Positions 15,999 through 24,077 of a stretch of 64,000 bases of DNA are shown here, one piece after another. The DNA comes from Bacteroidota bacterium. Its GTDB lineage: Bacteria; Bacteroidota; Ignavibacteria; Ignavibacteriales; Melioribacteraceae. How positions within the stretch are numbered: position 1 is the first letter of the stretch; each line of letters begins with the position of its first letter. The notes below the pieces were generated by a model. It made no database searches. It was not told where the DNA came from and was given only the letters and a program-made list of their open reading frames with translations. The translations under genes were made by a program, and so were the position numbers. The stretch is taken from NCBI GenBank assembly GCA_021824635.1, contig JAKAKD010000039.1, positions 1 through 64,000 of the forward strand. Reading direction: 5' to 3'.

Positions 15999-16841
15999 AT
16001 GCTTCGTAAAATCATAAAAATAGATGAAGAAAAATGCGATGGCTGCGGAAATTGTGTCCCCGAATGTCGTGAAGGTGCGCTACAAATAATAGATGGTAAA
16101 GCTCGATTGATCAGCGATCTTTTTTGTGACGGGCTCGGTGCTTGTCTTGGAAACTGTCCGCCCGGTGCATTAACAGTTGAGGAACGTGAAGCTGAACCTT
16201 ATGATGAAATGAAAGTTATGAAATACATTACCGCCGGCGGTGTAAATGTTATTAAAGCTCATCTTGAACATTTGCGTGATCATCGAGAATTTGAATACTT
16301 AACGCTCGCTCTTGAATATTTACGTGACAGTGGAATTGAAAACCCTCTTTCGGCTAAAGAACTTGAAGAAAAAACATCTCATTGTGGTTGCTCTGGTTCT
16401 CAAGAGATGAATATTGAAAACATTGACGATAATGAAGATTTGAAAGATTCCCGTGTTTCTCATTTGATGCAGTGGCCAATACAGTTTCATCTTGTTTCGC
16501 CGCAAGCTGCATATTATAGAAATTCCGATTTCTTACTTGCAGCAGACTGCTGCGGTTTTGTTTATCCGGATTTTCACAAAGTTTTTTTAAAAGGAAAATC
16601 GCTCGCAATTGCATGTCCAAAATTAGATTCCAACAAACAAATCTATCTTGAAAAGTTGGTAACGATGATCAACGAATCAAATTTAAAATCTATCACAGTT
16701 TTGATAATGCAAGTGCCATGTTGCGGCGGTCTTGTGCACTTGGTTCAACAAGCAATTGATATTTCAAAAAGCAACATACAAGTTATGGTTACGGTCTTGA
16801 GTAATACCGGAAAAATTTTACAAACCTCCCGTTTAAATTGA
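15999..16841 (+). CDS. ferredoxin-like protein with two N-terminal 4Fe-4S motifs
   Basis: Soluble protein of 280 aa. Residues about 10-62 hold two cluster motifs, CDGCGNCVPECREGAL and the altered CDGLGACLGNCPPGAL. The second lacks the regular CxxCxxC spacing, having CDGLGACLGNCP. Further Cys occur in the middle (HCGC near 126-129) and C-terminal half (ADCCG, ACPKLD, PCCGG), which may bind another metal or a cluster. This arrangement is known in anaerobes as a 4Fe-4S protein of unknown exact role, often near nitrogen oxide genes. The ATG directly follows GGAATTTAT. It diverges from the NapH-like gene over 113 bp and precedes nirK by 256 bp, so redox service to the cluster is inferred. Confidence 0.78.
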   Translation: MLRKIIKIDEEKCDGCGNCVPECREGALQIIDGKARLISDLFCDGLGACLGNCPPGALTVEEREAEPYDEMKVMKYITAGGVNVIKAHLEHLRDHREFEYLTLALEYLRDSGIENPLSAKELEEKTSHCGCSGSQEMNIENIDDNEDLKDSRVSHLMQWPIQFHLVSPQAAYYRNSDFLLAADCCGFVYPDFHKVFLKGKSLAIACPKLDSNKQIYLEKLVTMINESNLKSITVLIMQVPCCGGLVHLVQQAIDISKSNIQVMVTVLSNTGKILQTSRLN

Positions 16842-16912
16842 TCAGTGAATTATTAGTTTCAAAATAATTTCGCCCCAGATTTTACCCTTTTATTCGGCAT
16901 AAGCATATTAAA

Positions 16913-16959
16913 TCGGACAAAGAGGACACGTTAAAAATTTAACTTGACCGATTGTCCGA
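16913..16959. promoter_or_regulatory. nested concentric inverted repeat upstream of nirK
   Basis: TCGGACAA at 16913-16920 is the exact reverse complement of TTGTCCGA at 16952-16959. Between them GTTAAAAATTTAAC (16930-16943) is itself an inverted repeat, and both have their centres at about 16936. No T run follows, so it is a poorer fit to a terminator than to an operator or structured leader. The role is unknown. Confidence 0.4.
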
Positions 16960-17002
16960 GATTAACTAAGTTGTAATCGGAATTAAAATTCTTTTATTGG
17001 GC

Positions 17003-17027
17003 AATGGATTTGAACATCAAATCCATT
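17003..17027. promoter_or_regulatory. perfect 25-bp palindrome upstream of nirK, probable operator
   Basis: AATGGATTTGA (17003-17013), spacer ACA, TCAAATCCATT (17017-17027): eleven-base arms without a mismatch. It lies 71 bp before the nirK ATG and about 24 bp upstream of a TATAAT at 17052, the place for an activator or repressor site. The inner TTGA-N3-TCAA differs from an Fnr box (TTGAT-N4-ATCAA), so another dimeric regulator is likely. Confidence 0.55.
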
Positions 17028-17051
17028 AGACGGAAAAATATTTTTTTGTAA

Positions 17052-17057
17052 TATAAT
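17052..17057 (+). promoter_or_regulatory. candidate -10 element for nirK
   Basis: TATAAT at 17052-17057 lies 40 bp before the nirK ATG, just downstream of the palindrome. No good -35 is seen, which agrees with an activator-dependent promoter. AT-rich sequence makes chance matches frequent. Confidence 0.35.
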
Positions 17058-17097
17058 AAGACAAGATGTTCTCTTTCTTTTATAAAAGGATTAAGTA

Positions 17098-18624
17098 ATG
17101 AAATCAAAAATTATAATACTCGGAATAATTTTAATAGTTGTTCTTTCCGCTCTAATAATAAGTTGCGGTGGCGAATCATCCGATCAAATAATCGGAGAAG
17201 AACATGCGCAATTAACACAAGCACCGTACGTCCCTCATGCAATAACAAGAAAACATCCGACTAAAGTTATTATTGACTTAGAAGTGCGAGAAGTTATTAA
17301 GCAGCTTTCCGATGGAGTTGAATATGTTTTTTGGACTTTCGGCGGCGACGTACCGGGAAGTTTTATTCGTGTTCGCGAGGGAGATTTAATTGAATTTCAT
17401 CTTCACAATCATCCGCTCAATAAACTTCCTCACAATATTGATCTGCACGCGGTAACGGGACCCGGAGGCGGCGCAACATCTTCTTTTACAGCCCCGGGAC
17501 ACACTTCAATTTTTTCATTCACAGTAAAAAATCCGGGACTATTTGTTTACCATTGCGCTACAGCTCCGGTTGGAATGCACATTGCAAACGGAATGTACGG
17601 TTTAATATTAGTTGAACAGAAGGAAGGATTGCCCCCCGTTGACCGTGAATATTATGTAATGCAAAGCGAATTTTATACAGAAGGAAATTACGGCGATGCC
17701 GGTCTGCAGTCGTTCAGCATGCAAAAGGCATTAACCGAAACACCGGATTATGTCGTATTCAACGGTTCGGTTGGTTCGATGGTAGGCGATAAATCATTGA
17801 AAGCAAATGTCGGTGAAAGAGTTAGACTTTATATTGGAAACGGCGGACCGAATTTGGTTTCATCATTCCATGTTATTGGAGAAATTTTTGATTTGGTTTA
17901 CAGTGAAGGAGGAAATATTGCGGTTCAGAAAAATGTTCAGACAACATTGATTCCTTCCGGAGGATCATCAATTGTAGAATTCAAAGTTAATGTACCTGGA
18001 AATTTTATAATGGTTGATCATTCAATCTTCCGGGCATTCAATAAAGGCGCTCTTGGAATGCTGACTGTTAGCGGAGCCGAAGATAAAACTATTTATTCAG
18101 GTAAACAGAAAGATGAACTTTATTCAGGCTCTATTTCTACTACCGGCGGTGTTAACCCTTTTACCGGCGAGCTAAATAAGGAAAACGGAAAAGAAGGTTA
18201 TGTTTCAAAATACTCAACGGGTGACAGCAAGGTTGATGAAAATCTTTTAAAGACAGCAATGGCAGAAGGGTCTAAGGCCTCTTCTCCAACAGAAATGTTA
18301 AATATGGGTCAAAGCGTTTACAATCAAAGCTGTGTTGCGTGCCATCAAGCAGACGGAAAAGGAATTGCGAATGTATTTCCGCCACTTGCAAATTCTGATT
18401 GGCTTAAAACACATTCAAAAGAAGAAGCGATTAAAAATGTTATTGCCGGAAGAACGGGTGAATTGACGGTCAACAACAAAACATACAACGGTATTATGCC
18501 TCCACAAAATCTTAGCGATCTTCAGTCGGCTGCCGTATTAACTTACGTTTATAAGAAATTTGCAGGCAAAGATGTTTCCGTCTCTGCCGAAGATGTAAAA
18601 AAAGTTAGAGCGGGAAAGAAATAG
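17098..18624 (+). CDS. nirK: copper nitrite reductase NirK fused to cytochrome c
   Basis: Periplasmic, lipid-anchored NO-forming nitrite reductase, 508 aa. The lipobox LIISC places the lipidated Cys at 23. The two cupredoxin domains keep all copper ligands: type 1 H112, C153, H161, M166; type 2 H117, H152, H308; active-site D115 and H258. A linker (about 330-395) joins a C-terminal class I cytochrome c with heme motif CVACH (412-416) and axial-Met candidate M468 in GIMPP. The built-in cytochrome should deliver electrons to the type 1 copper, as in known NirK-cytochrome fusions. ATAAAAGGATTAAGTA precedes the ATG. It heads a probable operon with the FGE-like, SCO, Ric and NO reductase genes. 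Confidence 0.95.
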   Translation: MKSKIIILGIILIVVLSALIISCGGESSDQIIGEEHAQLTQAPYVPHAITRKHPTKVIIDLEVREVIKQLSDGVEYVFWTFGGDVPGSFIRVREGDLIEFHLHNHPLNKLPHNIDLHAVTGPGGGATSSFTAPGHTSIFSFTVKNPGLFVYHCATAPVGMHIANGMYGLILVEQKEGLPPVDREYYVMQSEFYTEGNYGDAGLQSFSMQKALTETPDYVVFNGSVGSMVGDKSLKANVGERVRLYIGNGGPNLVSSFHVIGEIFDLVYSEGGNIAVQKNVQTTLIPSGGSSIVEFKVNVPGNFIMVDHSIFRAFNKGALGMLTVSGAEDKTIYSGKQKDELYSGSISTTGGVNPFTGELNKENGKEGYVSKYSTGDSKVDENLLKTAMAEGSKASSPTEMLNMGQSVYNQSCVACHQADGKGIANVFPPLANSDWLKTHSKEEAIKNVIAGRTGELTVNNKTYNGIMPPQNLSDLQSAAVLTYVYKKFAGKDVSVSAEDVKKVRAGKK

Positions 18625-18647
18625 TATTTAGTATCGAGTAATTAGAA

Positions 18648-19463
18648 ATGAGAAAAACAACGAAAAATATTTTATTCTTTTTAATGTTTAGTATTAACGC
18701 CTTGCTTGCACAAAGCGATAAAATTAATCCGGCAAATAATATGATGTTGATTAGCGGCGGCGTTTATACTCCCTTGTACGGTGAAAAGAATAATGACTTA
18801 AAAATAAAAGTAGCGCCATTCTTCATTGATAAATACGCGGTAACAAACTCACAGTTTTTAAAATTTGTAAAAGAAAATCCCAAATGGAAAAGATCAAACG
18901 CAAAAAAACTTTTCGCAGATGAAAACTATTTAAGCAATTGGAAAAGCGATTTGGAATTAGGAAAAAATGTTCTGCCGAACGGACCTGTGACGAATATTTC
19001 ATGGTTTGCGGCAAAAGCTTATTGCGAGTATTACAAAAAAAGATTGCCGTCAGTGGCGGAATGGGAATTAGTAGCAAAAGCAAGCTCAAATCAACCGGAC
19101 GGATCTAAAGATCAGAAATATATTAAACAAATACTTGAATGGTACTCGCGGCCGATAACGGAAAAGATTTCTCCGGTAGGTTCAAGAGGGAAAAATTATT
19201 GGGGTGTCTACGATATGCACGGGCTGATTTGGGAATGGACATCTGATTTCTTTAGTTCACTTGTAACAGGAGAATCCCGAGGTGACAGCGGATTGGAAAG
19301 AAATCTTTTTTGCGGAAGCGGTTCTGTGAATGCATCCGATTTCAAAAATTACCCGGCATTTATGCGCTCTGCATTCAGAAGCAGTTTGAAAGCAAATTAC
19401 ACAACGAGCAATCTCGGCTTTCGTTGTGTGAAAGATTACAAAGAAGAAAGGAAAACAAAATGA
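18648..19463 (+). CDS. FGE-sulfatase-domain protein lacking the catalytic Cys pair
   Basis: Exported protein of 271 aa with a signal peptide ending near LLAQ and a formylglycine-generating-enzyme fold: MMLISGGVYTP at the start, FFIDKYAVTNSQFLKFV, VTNISWFAAKAYCEYYKKRLPSVAEWE, and GVYDMHGLIWEWTSDFF. Genuine FGE needs a Cys pair in an LCxxxYC-type segment; the matching region here reads SVNASDFKNYPAFMRSAF with no Cys, so sulfatase activation is unlikely. A lone C lies in LFCGSG. Members of this fold beside nirK are, as I recall, found in other Bacteroidota, so a part in nitrite reductase assembly or electron transfer is possible. Its TGA overlaps the SCO ATG (ATGA at 19460-19463). Confidence 0.8.
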   Translation: MRKTTKNILFFLMFSINALLAQSDKINPANNMMLISGGVYTPLYGEKNNDLKIKVAPFFIDKYAVTNSQFLKFVKENPKWKRSNAKKLFADENYLSNWKSDLELGKNVLPNGPVTNISWFAAKAYCEYYKKRLPSVAEWELVAKASSNQPDGSKDQKYIKQILEWYSRPITEKISPVGSRGKNYWGVYDMHGLIWEWTSDFFSSLVTGESRGDSGLERNLFCGSGSVNASDFKNYPAFMRSAFRSSLKANYTTSNLGFRCVKDYKEERKTK

Positions 19464-20113
19464 AAAAGGCTTTGATAATTTCGGCGACTGTAAGTGTGGT
19501 TCTTCTTGGCGTTGTTCTTTATTTATTAATTGGAGTAAAAAATGTTGAGAGCGCACCACTTGAACAGGTAAAACAAACATCGTCTGAAATGAAACCATGT
19601 TGTGCAAATTTGAAAAATGATAAAGCCAATGATAATTCAATTTACCAATTGGAATCCGTTTGGAAAACCGAAGCGGGAAAGAAAATTACTCTGAATGATT
19701 TAAAAGGTAAGAAACAAATTATGGCTATGGTCTTTGCAAACTGCACATATGCTTGTCCACTAATTGTAAATGACATGAAGAAAATTGAATCTAAAATTAA
19801 CCGGAATGATGTGGACTTTCTCTTGGTCTCAATTGATTCAAAACGAGATACTCCAGAAGCTTTAACACAATATGCAAAGAACAATAAGCTTGATCTGAAA
19901 CGATGGCATTTGTTAACCGGTGATGAAAACGGCATAAGCGAATTGGCGGCTGTTTTAGGATTCAAATATAAGAAGGAACCGGACGGAAGTTTTTCACATT
20001 CAAACATTATTAATGTTTTAGACGAAAATGGAGTAGTGGCATATCAACACTTTGGGCTGAATCAGGATGTTCAAGATGTAATAGAAGAAATTAATAAAAG
20101 TAAGGAGCAGTAA
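19460..20113 (+). CDS. SCO1/SenC/PrrC family copper-delivery protein
   Basis: Membrane-anchored thioredoxin-fold protein, 217 aa from the ATG at 19460 that overlaps the preceding stop by four bases. An N-terminal helix (about 4-25) anchors it on the periplasmic side. The copper-binding set is present: CTYACP (C95, C99) and the distal H180 in SFSHSN. SCO proteins deliver copper to, or reduce thiols of, copper oxidases; here, between nirK and NO reductase genes, NirK copper loading is the likely job. An additional CC pair at 47-48 lies in the linker. Starts further upstream in the frame would run inside the FGE-like gene and add no recognisable sequence. Confidence 0.9.
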   Translation: MKKALIISATVSVVLLGVVLYLLIGVKNVESAPLEQVKQTSSEMKPCCANLKNDKANDNSIYQLESVWKTEAGKKITLNDLKGKKQIMAMVFANCTYACPLIVNDMKKIESKINRNDVDFLLVSIDSKRDTPEALTQYAKNNKLDLKRWHLLTGDENGISELAAVLGFKYKKEPDGSFSHSNIINVLDENGVVAYQHFGLNQDVQDVIEEINKSKEQ

Positions 20114-20114
20114 A

Positions 20115-20873
20115 ATGAATACATTATCAGTAAAATCAACAAACGACTTTTCACAATTAAAAGTGAAAGACGTTGTAACGGAAAATTTTCATGCGGTAGA
20201 GTTGTTTGAAAAACTTGGAATTGATTTCTGTTGTAACGGTAACCGTCCTTTGCAAGAAGCACTTAAAGAGAAGCAAATCTCCAACAATAAATTTTTAGAA
20301 GAGCTTAACAAAGTAAATCAATCTATTTCTTCCGAATCTCAGCGGTATTCCGAGTGGGATTTGAATTTTCTAACACAATATATTGTTAACAATCATCATG
20401 CATACGTAAAAAAAGCAATTCCCGAGATTACCGCTCATTTAATGAAAGTTAACCATGCACACGGGAAAAAATATTCATACATTGCAGAAGTTCAAAACAC
20501 ATTTGCACTTGTCGCAGAAGAAATGATGAGTCATATGATGAAAGAAGAACGCATTCTCTTTCCAATCATAAAGTATCTAACGGAATCTCAAAGATTCAAC
20601 GAAAAACCCAAAACCGGCGGATACGGGACAATTAAAAATCCGATCAGACAGATGGAAGCAGAACACGTTTCTGCGGGGAGCGCAATGGAAAAGATTAGAG
20701 CATTGACTAATAACTATACTTTGCCCGCGGACGCATGCACAACTTTTCAAGTTACATATAAAGAGCTTGACGAGTTCGAGAAAGATTTGCACAAACATGT
20801 TCATTTGGAAAACAATATTTTATTCCCGCGTGCAATTGAGTTAGAGGAAAATTTGATGAACGAAAACAAATAA
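20115..20873 (+). CDS. ric: iron-sulfur cluster repair di-iron protein (Ric/YtfE/ScdA)
   Basis: Cytoplasmic protein of 252 aa that repairs iron-sulfur clusters after NO or oxidative damage. The N-terminal ScdA/DUF542 domain (about 15-70) has the hallmark IDFCCNGN with C39 and C40; a hemerythrin-like four-helix domain follows with the His/Glu di-iron ligands spread over NNHHAYVKK, KVNHAHG, EEMMSHMMKEE, AEHVSAG and HKHVHLENN. It begins one base after the SCO stop, in the same operon as nitrite and NO reductases, which fits protection from the NO made by NirK. Confidence 0.93.
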   Translation: MNTLSVKSTNDFSQLKVKDVVTENFHAVELFEKLGIDFCCNGNRPLQEALKEKQISNNKFLEELNKVNQSISSESQRYSEWDLNFLTQYIVNNHHAYVKKAIPEITAHLMKVNHAHGKKYSYIAEVQNTFALVAEEMMSHMMKEERILFPIIKYLTESQRFNEKPKTGGYGTIKNPIRQMEAEHVSAGSAMEKIRALTNNYTLPADACTTFQVTYKELDEFEKDLHKHVHLENNILFPRAIELEENLMNENK

Positions 20874-20874
20874 T

Positions 20875-20897
20875 GTGCTTTAGAAAAGAGAAAGCAC
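20875..20897 (+). other. weak stem-loop between ric and norZ
   Basis: GTGCTTT (20875-20881) can pair with AAAGCAC (20891-20897), starting one base after the ric stop. There is no T run, so it may be an RNA processing or partial attenuation site rather than a terminator; it could also be chance. Confidence 0.3.
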
Positions 20898-20961
20898 CGG
20901 TTCTGTATTTAATAGACAAACTATTTACTTAAAACAATTTCTAACTATTAGCAGGATTAAA

Positions 20962-23181
20962 ATGAAAAAATATTGGATAGCATTTGCATCGGTAATTGTT
21001 ATATCGTTTTCTGTACTTGGTTGGGTGGGTACAAGAATTTATCAACAAGCTCCTCCTATCCCGAATAAAATACTTACAACAGGGGGACAAACGATCTTCG
21101 CCAAAAGTGATATTGAAGAGGGTCAAAACATTTGGCAGGCGCTTGGAGGAATGGAAGTCGGCTCTGTGTGGGGACATGGCAGTTATGTTGCGCCGGATTG
21201 GACTGCAGATTGGCTTCACAGAGAATCTATGTTTGTTCTAAATTTTTGGGCAGAGGCACAATCCGGGAAAAAATATTCCGGACTAGGCAACGAAGAGCAG
21301 GCAGCATTAAAATCAAGATTACAAAAGCTGTTTAGAAAAAATAGTTTCGACGAAACAAGTGGAACTATCACAATTGATCCGATAAGAGCTAAAGCTATTG
21401 AGGATAATATTAAATATTTCAGCGATGTCTTTTCAAACGGCAGAAATGAATACGCCATTCGAAAAAATTCACTAACCGATCCAGAGAAACTCCGTAAGCT
21501 AAGTGCTTTTTTCTTCTGGACTTCATGGGCAGCATCAACAAACCGACCAAATGATGAGATCACTTATACAAGCAACTGGCCGCATGAAGAATTAGTTGAT
21601 AACCATCCGACAGGAGATGCAGTCGTGTGGACGGGAGTAAGTATTATTATGCTTCTTGCCGGTATAGGAGGAATGATTTGGTATTACGGATCTCAAGAAA
21701 AAGAAAAACCATTCGGCGATGTTCCGAAAGACGATCCTTTACTTGGATCTGTTTTAACTCCTTCTCAAAAAGCTGTAATAAAATATTTTTGGGTCGTTTC
21801 CGGATTGTTGCTGCTTCAAATAGTTATGGGGATAATAACGGCGCATTATGGAGTAGAAGGTAACGGTTTCTACGGAATTCCATTAGCCAAATATCTGCCT
21901 TATACCATAACACGAACATGGCACAATCAATTAGGAATTTTTTGGATCGCAACTGCATGGCTTGCTTCCGGTCTTTACATCGGTCCCGCTGTTAGCGGTG
22001 TAGAACCCAAATATCAAAGACTAGGGGTAAATGTTTTATTCGGCGCTCTTCTTGTTGTTGTTCTTGGTTCGATGGCTGGCGAATGGTTGAGTGTTATGAA
22101 CAAAATGTCAGACAATAATTGGTTCTTATTTGGTCATAGTGGATATGAATATATTGATCTTGGAAGATTTTTTCAGGCTGCACTTTTCATTGGTTTACTT
22201 CTCTGGTTAGTTTTAATGGTAAGGGCAATAAAACCAGCATTGAAAAAGAAAGACGATCAGAAACAAATTCTTACATTATTTTTAATTTCCTCGGTAGCTA
22301 TTGCGCTTTTCTACGGCGCCGCTTTGATGTACGGTAAGCATACAAATTTAGCCATTGCGGAATATTGGCGCTGGTGGGTTGTACATCTCTGGGTTGAAGG
22401 ATTCTTTGAAGTATTTGCCACAGTTGTAATTGCTTTTTTGTTTGCCCGCTTGAAATTAATTAGTATAAAAACTACAGCTCGCGCGACAGTTCTTGCTTCG
22501 ACTATATTTTTATCCGGCGGTATAATAGGCACACTGCATCATTTATATTTCAGCGGTACGCCGATGATTGCGTTGACTTTAGGATCTGTATTCAGTGCAC
22601 TCGAAGTTGTGCCTCTAATTTTTGTTGGGTATGAAGCATGGGATAATATTCGTATTTCAAAATCTAAAGAATGGGTTTTAAAATACAAATGGCCTATATA
22701 TTATTTTGTTGCTGTTGCGTTTTGGAATATGCTGGGTGCGGGATTATTCGGATTTATGATTAATCCTCCTATAGCTCTTTATTATATGCAAGGATTAAAT
22801 ACAACACCAGTTCACGGGCACGCGGCGTTATTTGGTGTTTATGGAATGCTGGGAATCGGTTTAATGCTCTTTACATTGCGCGCAATAAGACCTGATATTG
22901 AATGGAACGAAAAGCCGCTCAAGTTTTCGTTTTGGTCAATCAATTTTGGATTATTTGCAATGGTAACATTCAGCCTGCTTCCGGTTGGCTTAATGCAGAC
23001 TTGGGCTTCTGTTCAATACGGTTATTGGTATGCGAGAAGTTCCGAATTTTTGCAGACACCATTAATGGACACACTGCGTTGGACAAGAGCTTTTGGTGAT
23101 ACAATTTTTGCAATAGGAGTAATTGTTTTAGTTTACTTTATAGCTCGCTTATCAATCAAATTTTTTAGTAAAGAGAAATAG
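20962..23181 (+). CDS. norZ: quinol-dependent nitric oxide reductase (qNOR)
   Basis: Integral membrane NO reductase of 739 aa that makes N2O from NO with quinol as donor. The N-terminal extension (about 40-215, with EEGQNIWQALGGMEVGSVWGHG) is the cytochrome-c-like domain of qNOR and has no CxxCH, which distinguishes it from cNOR. The catalytic core has about twelve helices; heme/FeB ligands visible are H321 (RTWHNQLG), H475 and E479 (VVHLWVEGFFE), H526/H527 (GTLHHLYF) and H618/H620 (PVHGHAALFG). GCAGGATTAAA precedes the ATG. It closes the nirK cluster and is followed by a strong terminator. Confidence 0.95.
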   Translation: MKKYWIAFASVIVISFSVLGWVGTRIYQQAPPIPNKILTTGGQTIFAKSDIEEGQNIWQALGGMEVGSVWGHGSYVAPDWTADWLHRESMFVLNFWAEAQSGKKYSGLGNEEQAALKSRLQKLFRKNSFDETSGTITIDPIRAKAIEDNIKYFSDVFSNGRNEYAIRKNSLTDPEKLRKLSAFFFWTSWAASTNRPNDEITYTSNWPHEELVDNHPTGDAVVWTGVSIIMLLAGIGGMIWYYGSQEKEKPFGDVPKDDPLLGSVLTPSQKAVIKYFWVVSGLLLLQIVMGIITAHYGVEGNGFYGIPLAKYLPYTITRTWHNQLGIFWIATAWLASGLYIGPAVSGVEPKYQRLGVNVLFGALLVVVLGSMAGEWLSVMNKMSDNNWFLFGHSGYEYIDLGRFFQAALFIGLLLWLVLMVRAIKPALKKKDDQKQILTLFLISSVAIALFYGAALMYGKHTNLAIAEYWRWWVVHLWVEGFFEVFATVVIAFLFARLKLISIKTTARATVLASTIFLSGGIIGTLHHLYFSGTPMIALTLGSVFSALEVVPLIFVGYEAWDNIRISKSKEWVLKYKWPIYYFVAVAFWNMLGAGLFGFMINPPIALYYMQGLNTTPVHGHAALFGVYGMLGIGLMLFTLRAIRPDIEWNEKPLKFSFWSINFGLFAMVTFSLLPVGLMQTWASVQYGYWYARSSEFLQTPLMDTLRWTRAFGDTIFAIGVIVLVYFIARLSIKFFSKEK

Positions 23182-23205
23182 TAAGCAAATTTAGCCGGTA
23201 TAAAA

Positions 23206-23231
23206 AAAGCTCGGTCTTCTGATCGAGCTTT
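23206..23231 (+). terminator. rho-independent terminator after norZ
   Basis: AAAGCTCGGTC (23206-23216) pairs with GATCGAGCTTT (23221-23231), including one G-T pair, around the loop TTCT. A-rich sequence precedes it and TTATATTTCT follows, so it can stop transcripts of the denitrification operon. Confidence 0.8.
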
Positions 23232-23315
23232 TATATTTCTTAGTGAAACTTTGCACAAATAACTTTATAAGAAACAGGTTAAATTGCCACCGAAAATTCA
23301 AAAGGAAAAACGGGA

Positions 23316-24077
23316 ATGAAATCTACCTTTATTCTTCCATCGGATACTTTTTACAATAGTGTATCAGACTTTTATGAAAAGATGATTGACTTCGAAAAAA
23401 ATCTGGAATTGCGAAAGGGTGCGTATCAAAGGATATTTTCAGAGAAAGGAATTAGTGCAGATATTGGCTGCGGAATCGGTCTGGACTCGATTGCGCTGGC
23501 TCTAAATGGACATGATGTAACCGCGTTTGATATATCACCTAAAATGATAGAAGAAGTGAAAAAGAATTCGATAAAATATAAAGTTGATATAGAAGCTCAA
23601 ACGCATTCATTCGCGTCTTTACCGAAAAGTTACAACGGAAAATTCAATAATGTTGTCTCGGTTGGAAATACAATTGCACATTTAGATAACGGACATCTGA
23701 AAAAAGCGATTAAGAAAATTTATAATCTGCTTTTACCCGGAGGGAAAGTTTTTCTTCATATTTTAAATTACGGCTTATTAAAAAAAGAGAACAGAAGAAT
23801 TAATAACATTGCCAGTAGGGATGGAAAAGTTATTATCCGGTTTTACGATTTTCGCAAGAACGATCTTGACTTCAACATTCTTTCGTTTCAGCAAAACTCA
23901 CCAAAAGATTTTCAACTTGTTACAACAAAACATTTTCCGCATACTAAAAATGAGATCAAATTTTATCTTGAAACAGCGGATTTTGGGAAAATAAAGTTCA
24001 TGAAAAATTTTGCAGGAGACAAATTTAACAGCGGTAGTTCTAAAGATATGTTTATCGAAGCCGTAAAGAAATTATAA
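23316..24077 (+). CDS. class I SAM-dependent methyltransferase
   Basis: Cytoplasmic protein of 253 aa with the Rossmann methyltransferase motifs: motif I ADIGCGIGLDSIALALNG (about 49-66), motif II acidic end VTAFDISPKM, and post-I GKFNNVVSVGNTIAHLD with a LLLPGGKVFLHI strand. These bind S-adenosylmethionine; the acceptor substrate is not visible. Its last six bases overlap the end of the convergent PH-domain gene. Nothing nearby points to a pathway. Confidence 0.85.
   Translation: MKSTFILPSDTFYNSVSDFYEKMIDFEKNLELRKGAYQRIFSEKGISADIGCGIGLDSIALALNGHDVTAFDISPKMIEEVKKNSIKYKVDIEAQTHSFASLPKSYNGKFNNVVSVGNTIAHLDNGHLKKAIKKIYNLLLPGGKVFLHILNYGLLKKENRRINNIASRDGKVIIRFYDFRKNDLDFNILSFQQNSPKDFQLVTTKHFPHTKNEIKFYLETADFGKIKFMKNFAGDKFNSGSSKDMFIEAVKKL

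Noticed and set aside
14797-16841. Nap or Nos cluster
   Set aside because: The ferredoxins are NapH/NosR-like, but no NapA, NapG, NosZ or NosD gene is in the window.
17010-17020. Fnr box in the nirK palindrome
   Set aside because: Fnr requires TTGAT-N4-ATCAA; here the TTGA and TCAA parts are separated by three bases, so the spacing is wrong.
18648-19463. True formylglycine-generating enzyme
   Set aside because: The Cys pair of the active site is missing and no sulfatase gene is near.
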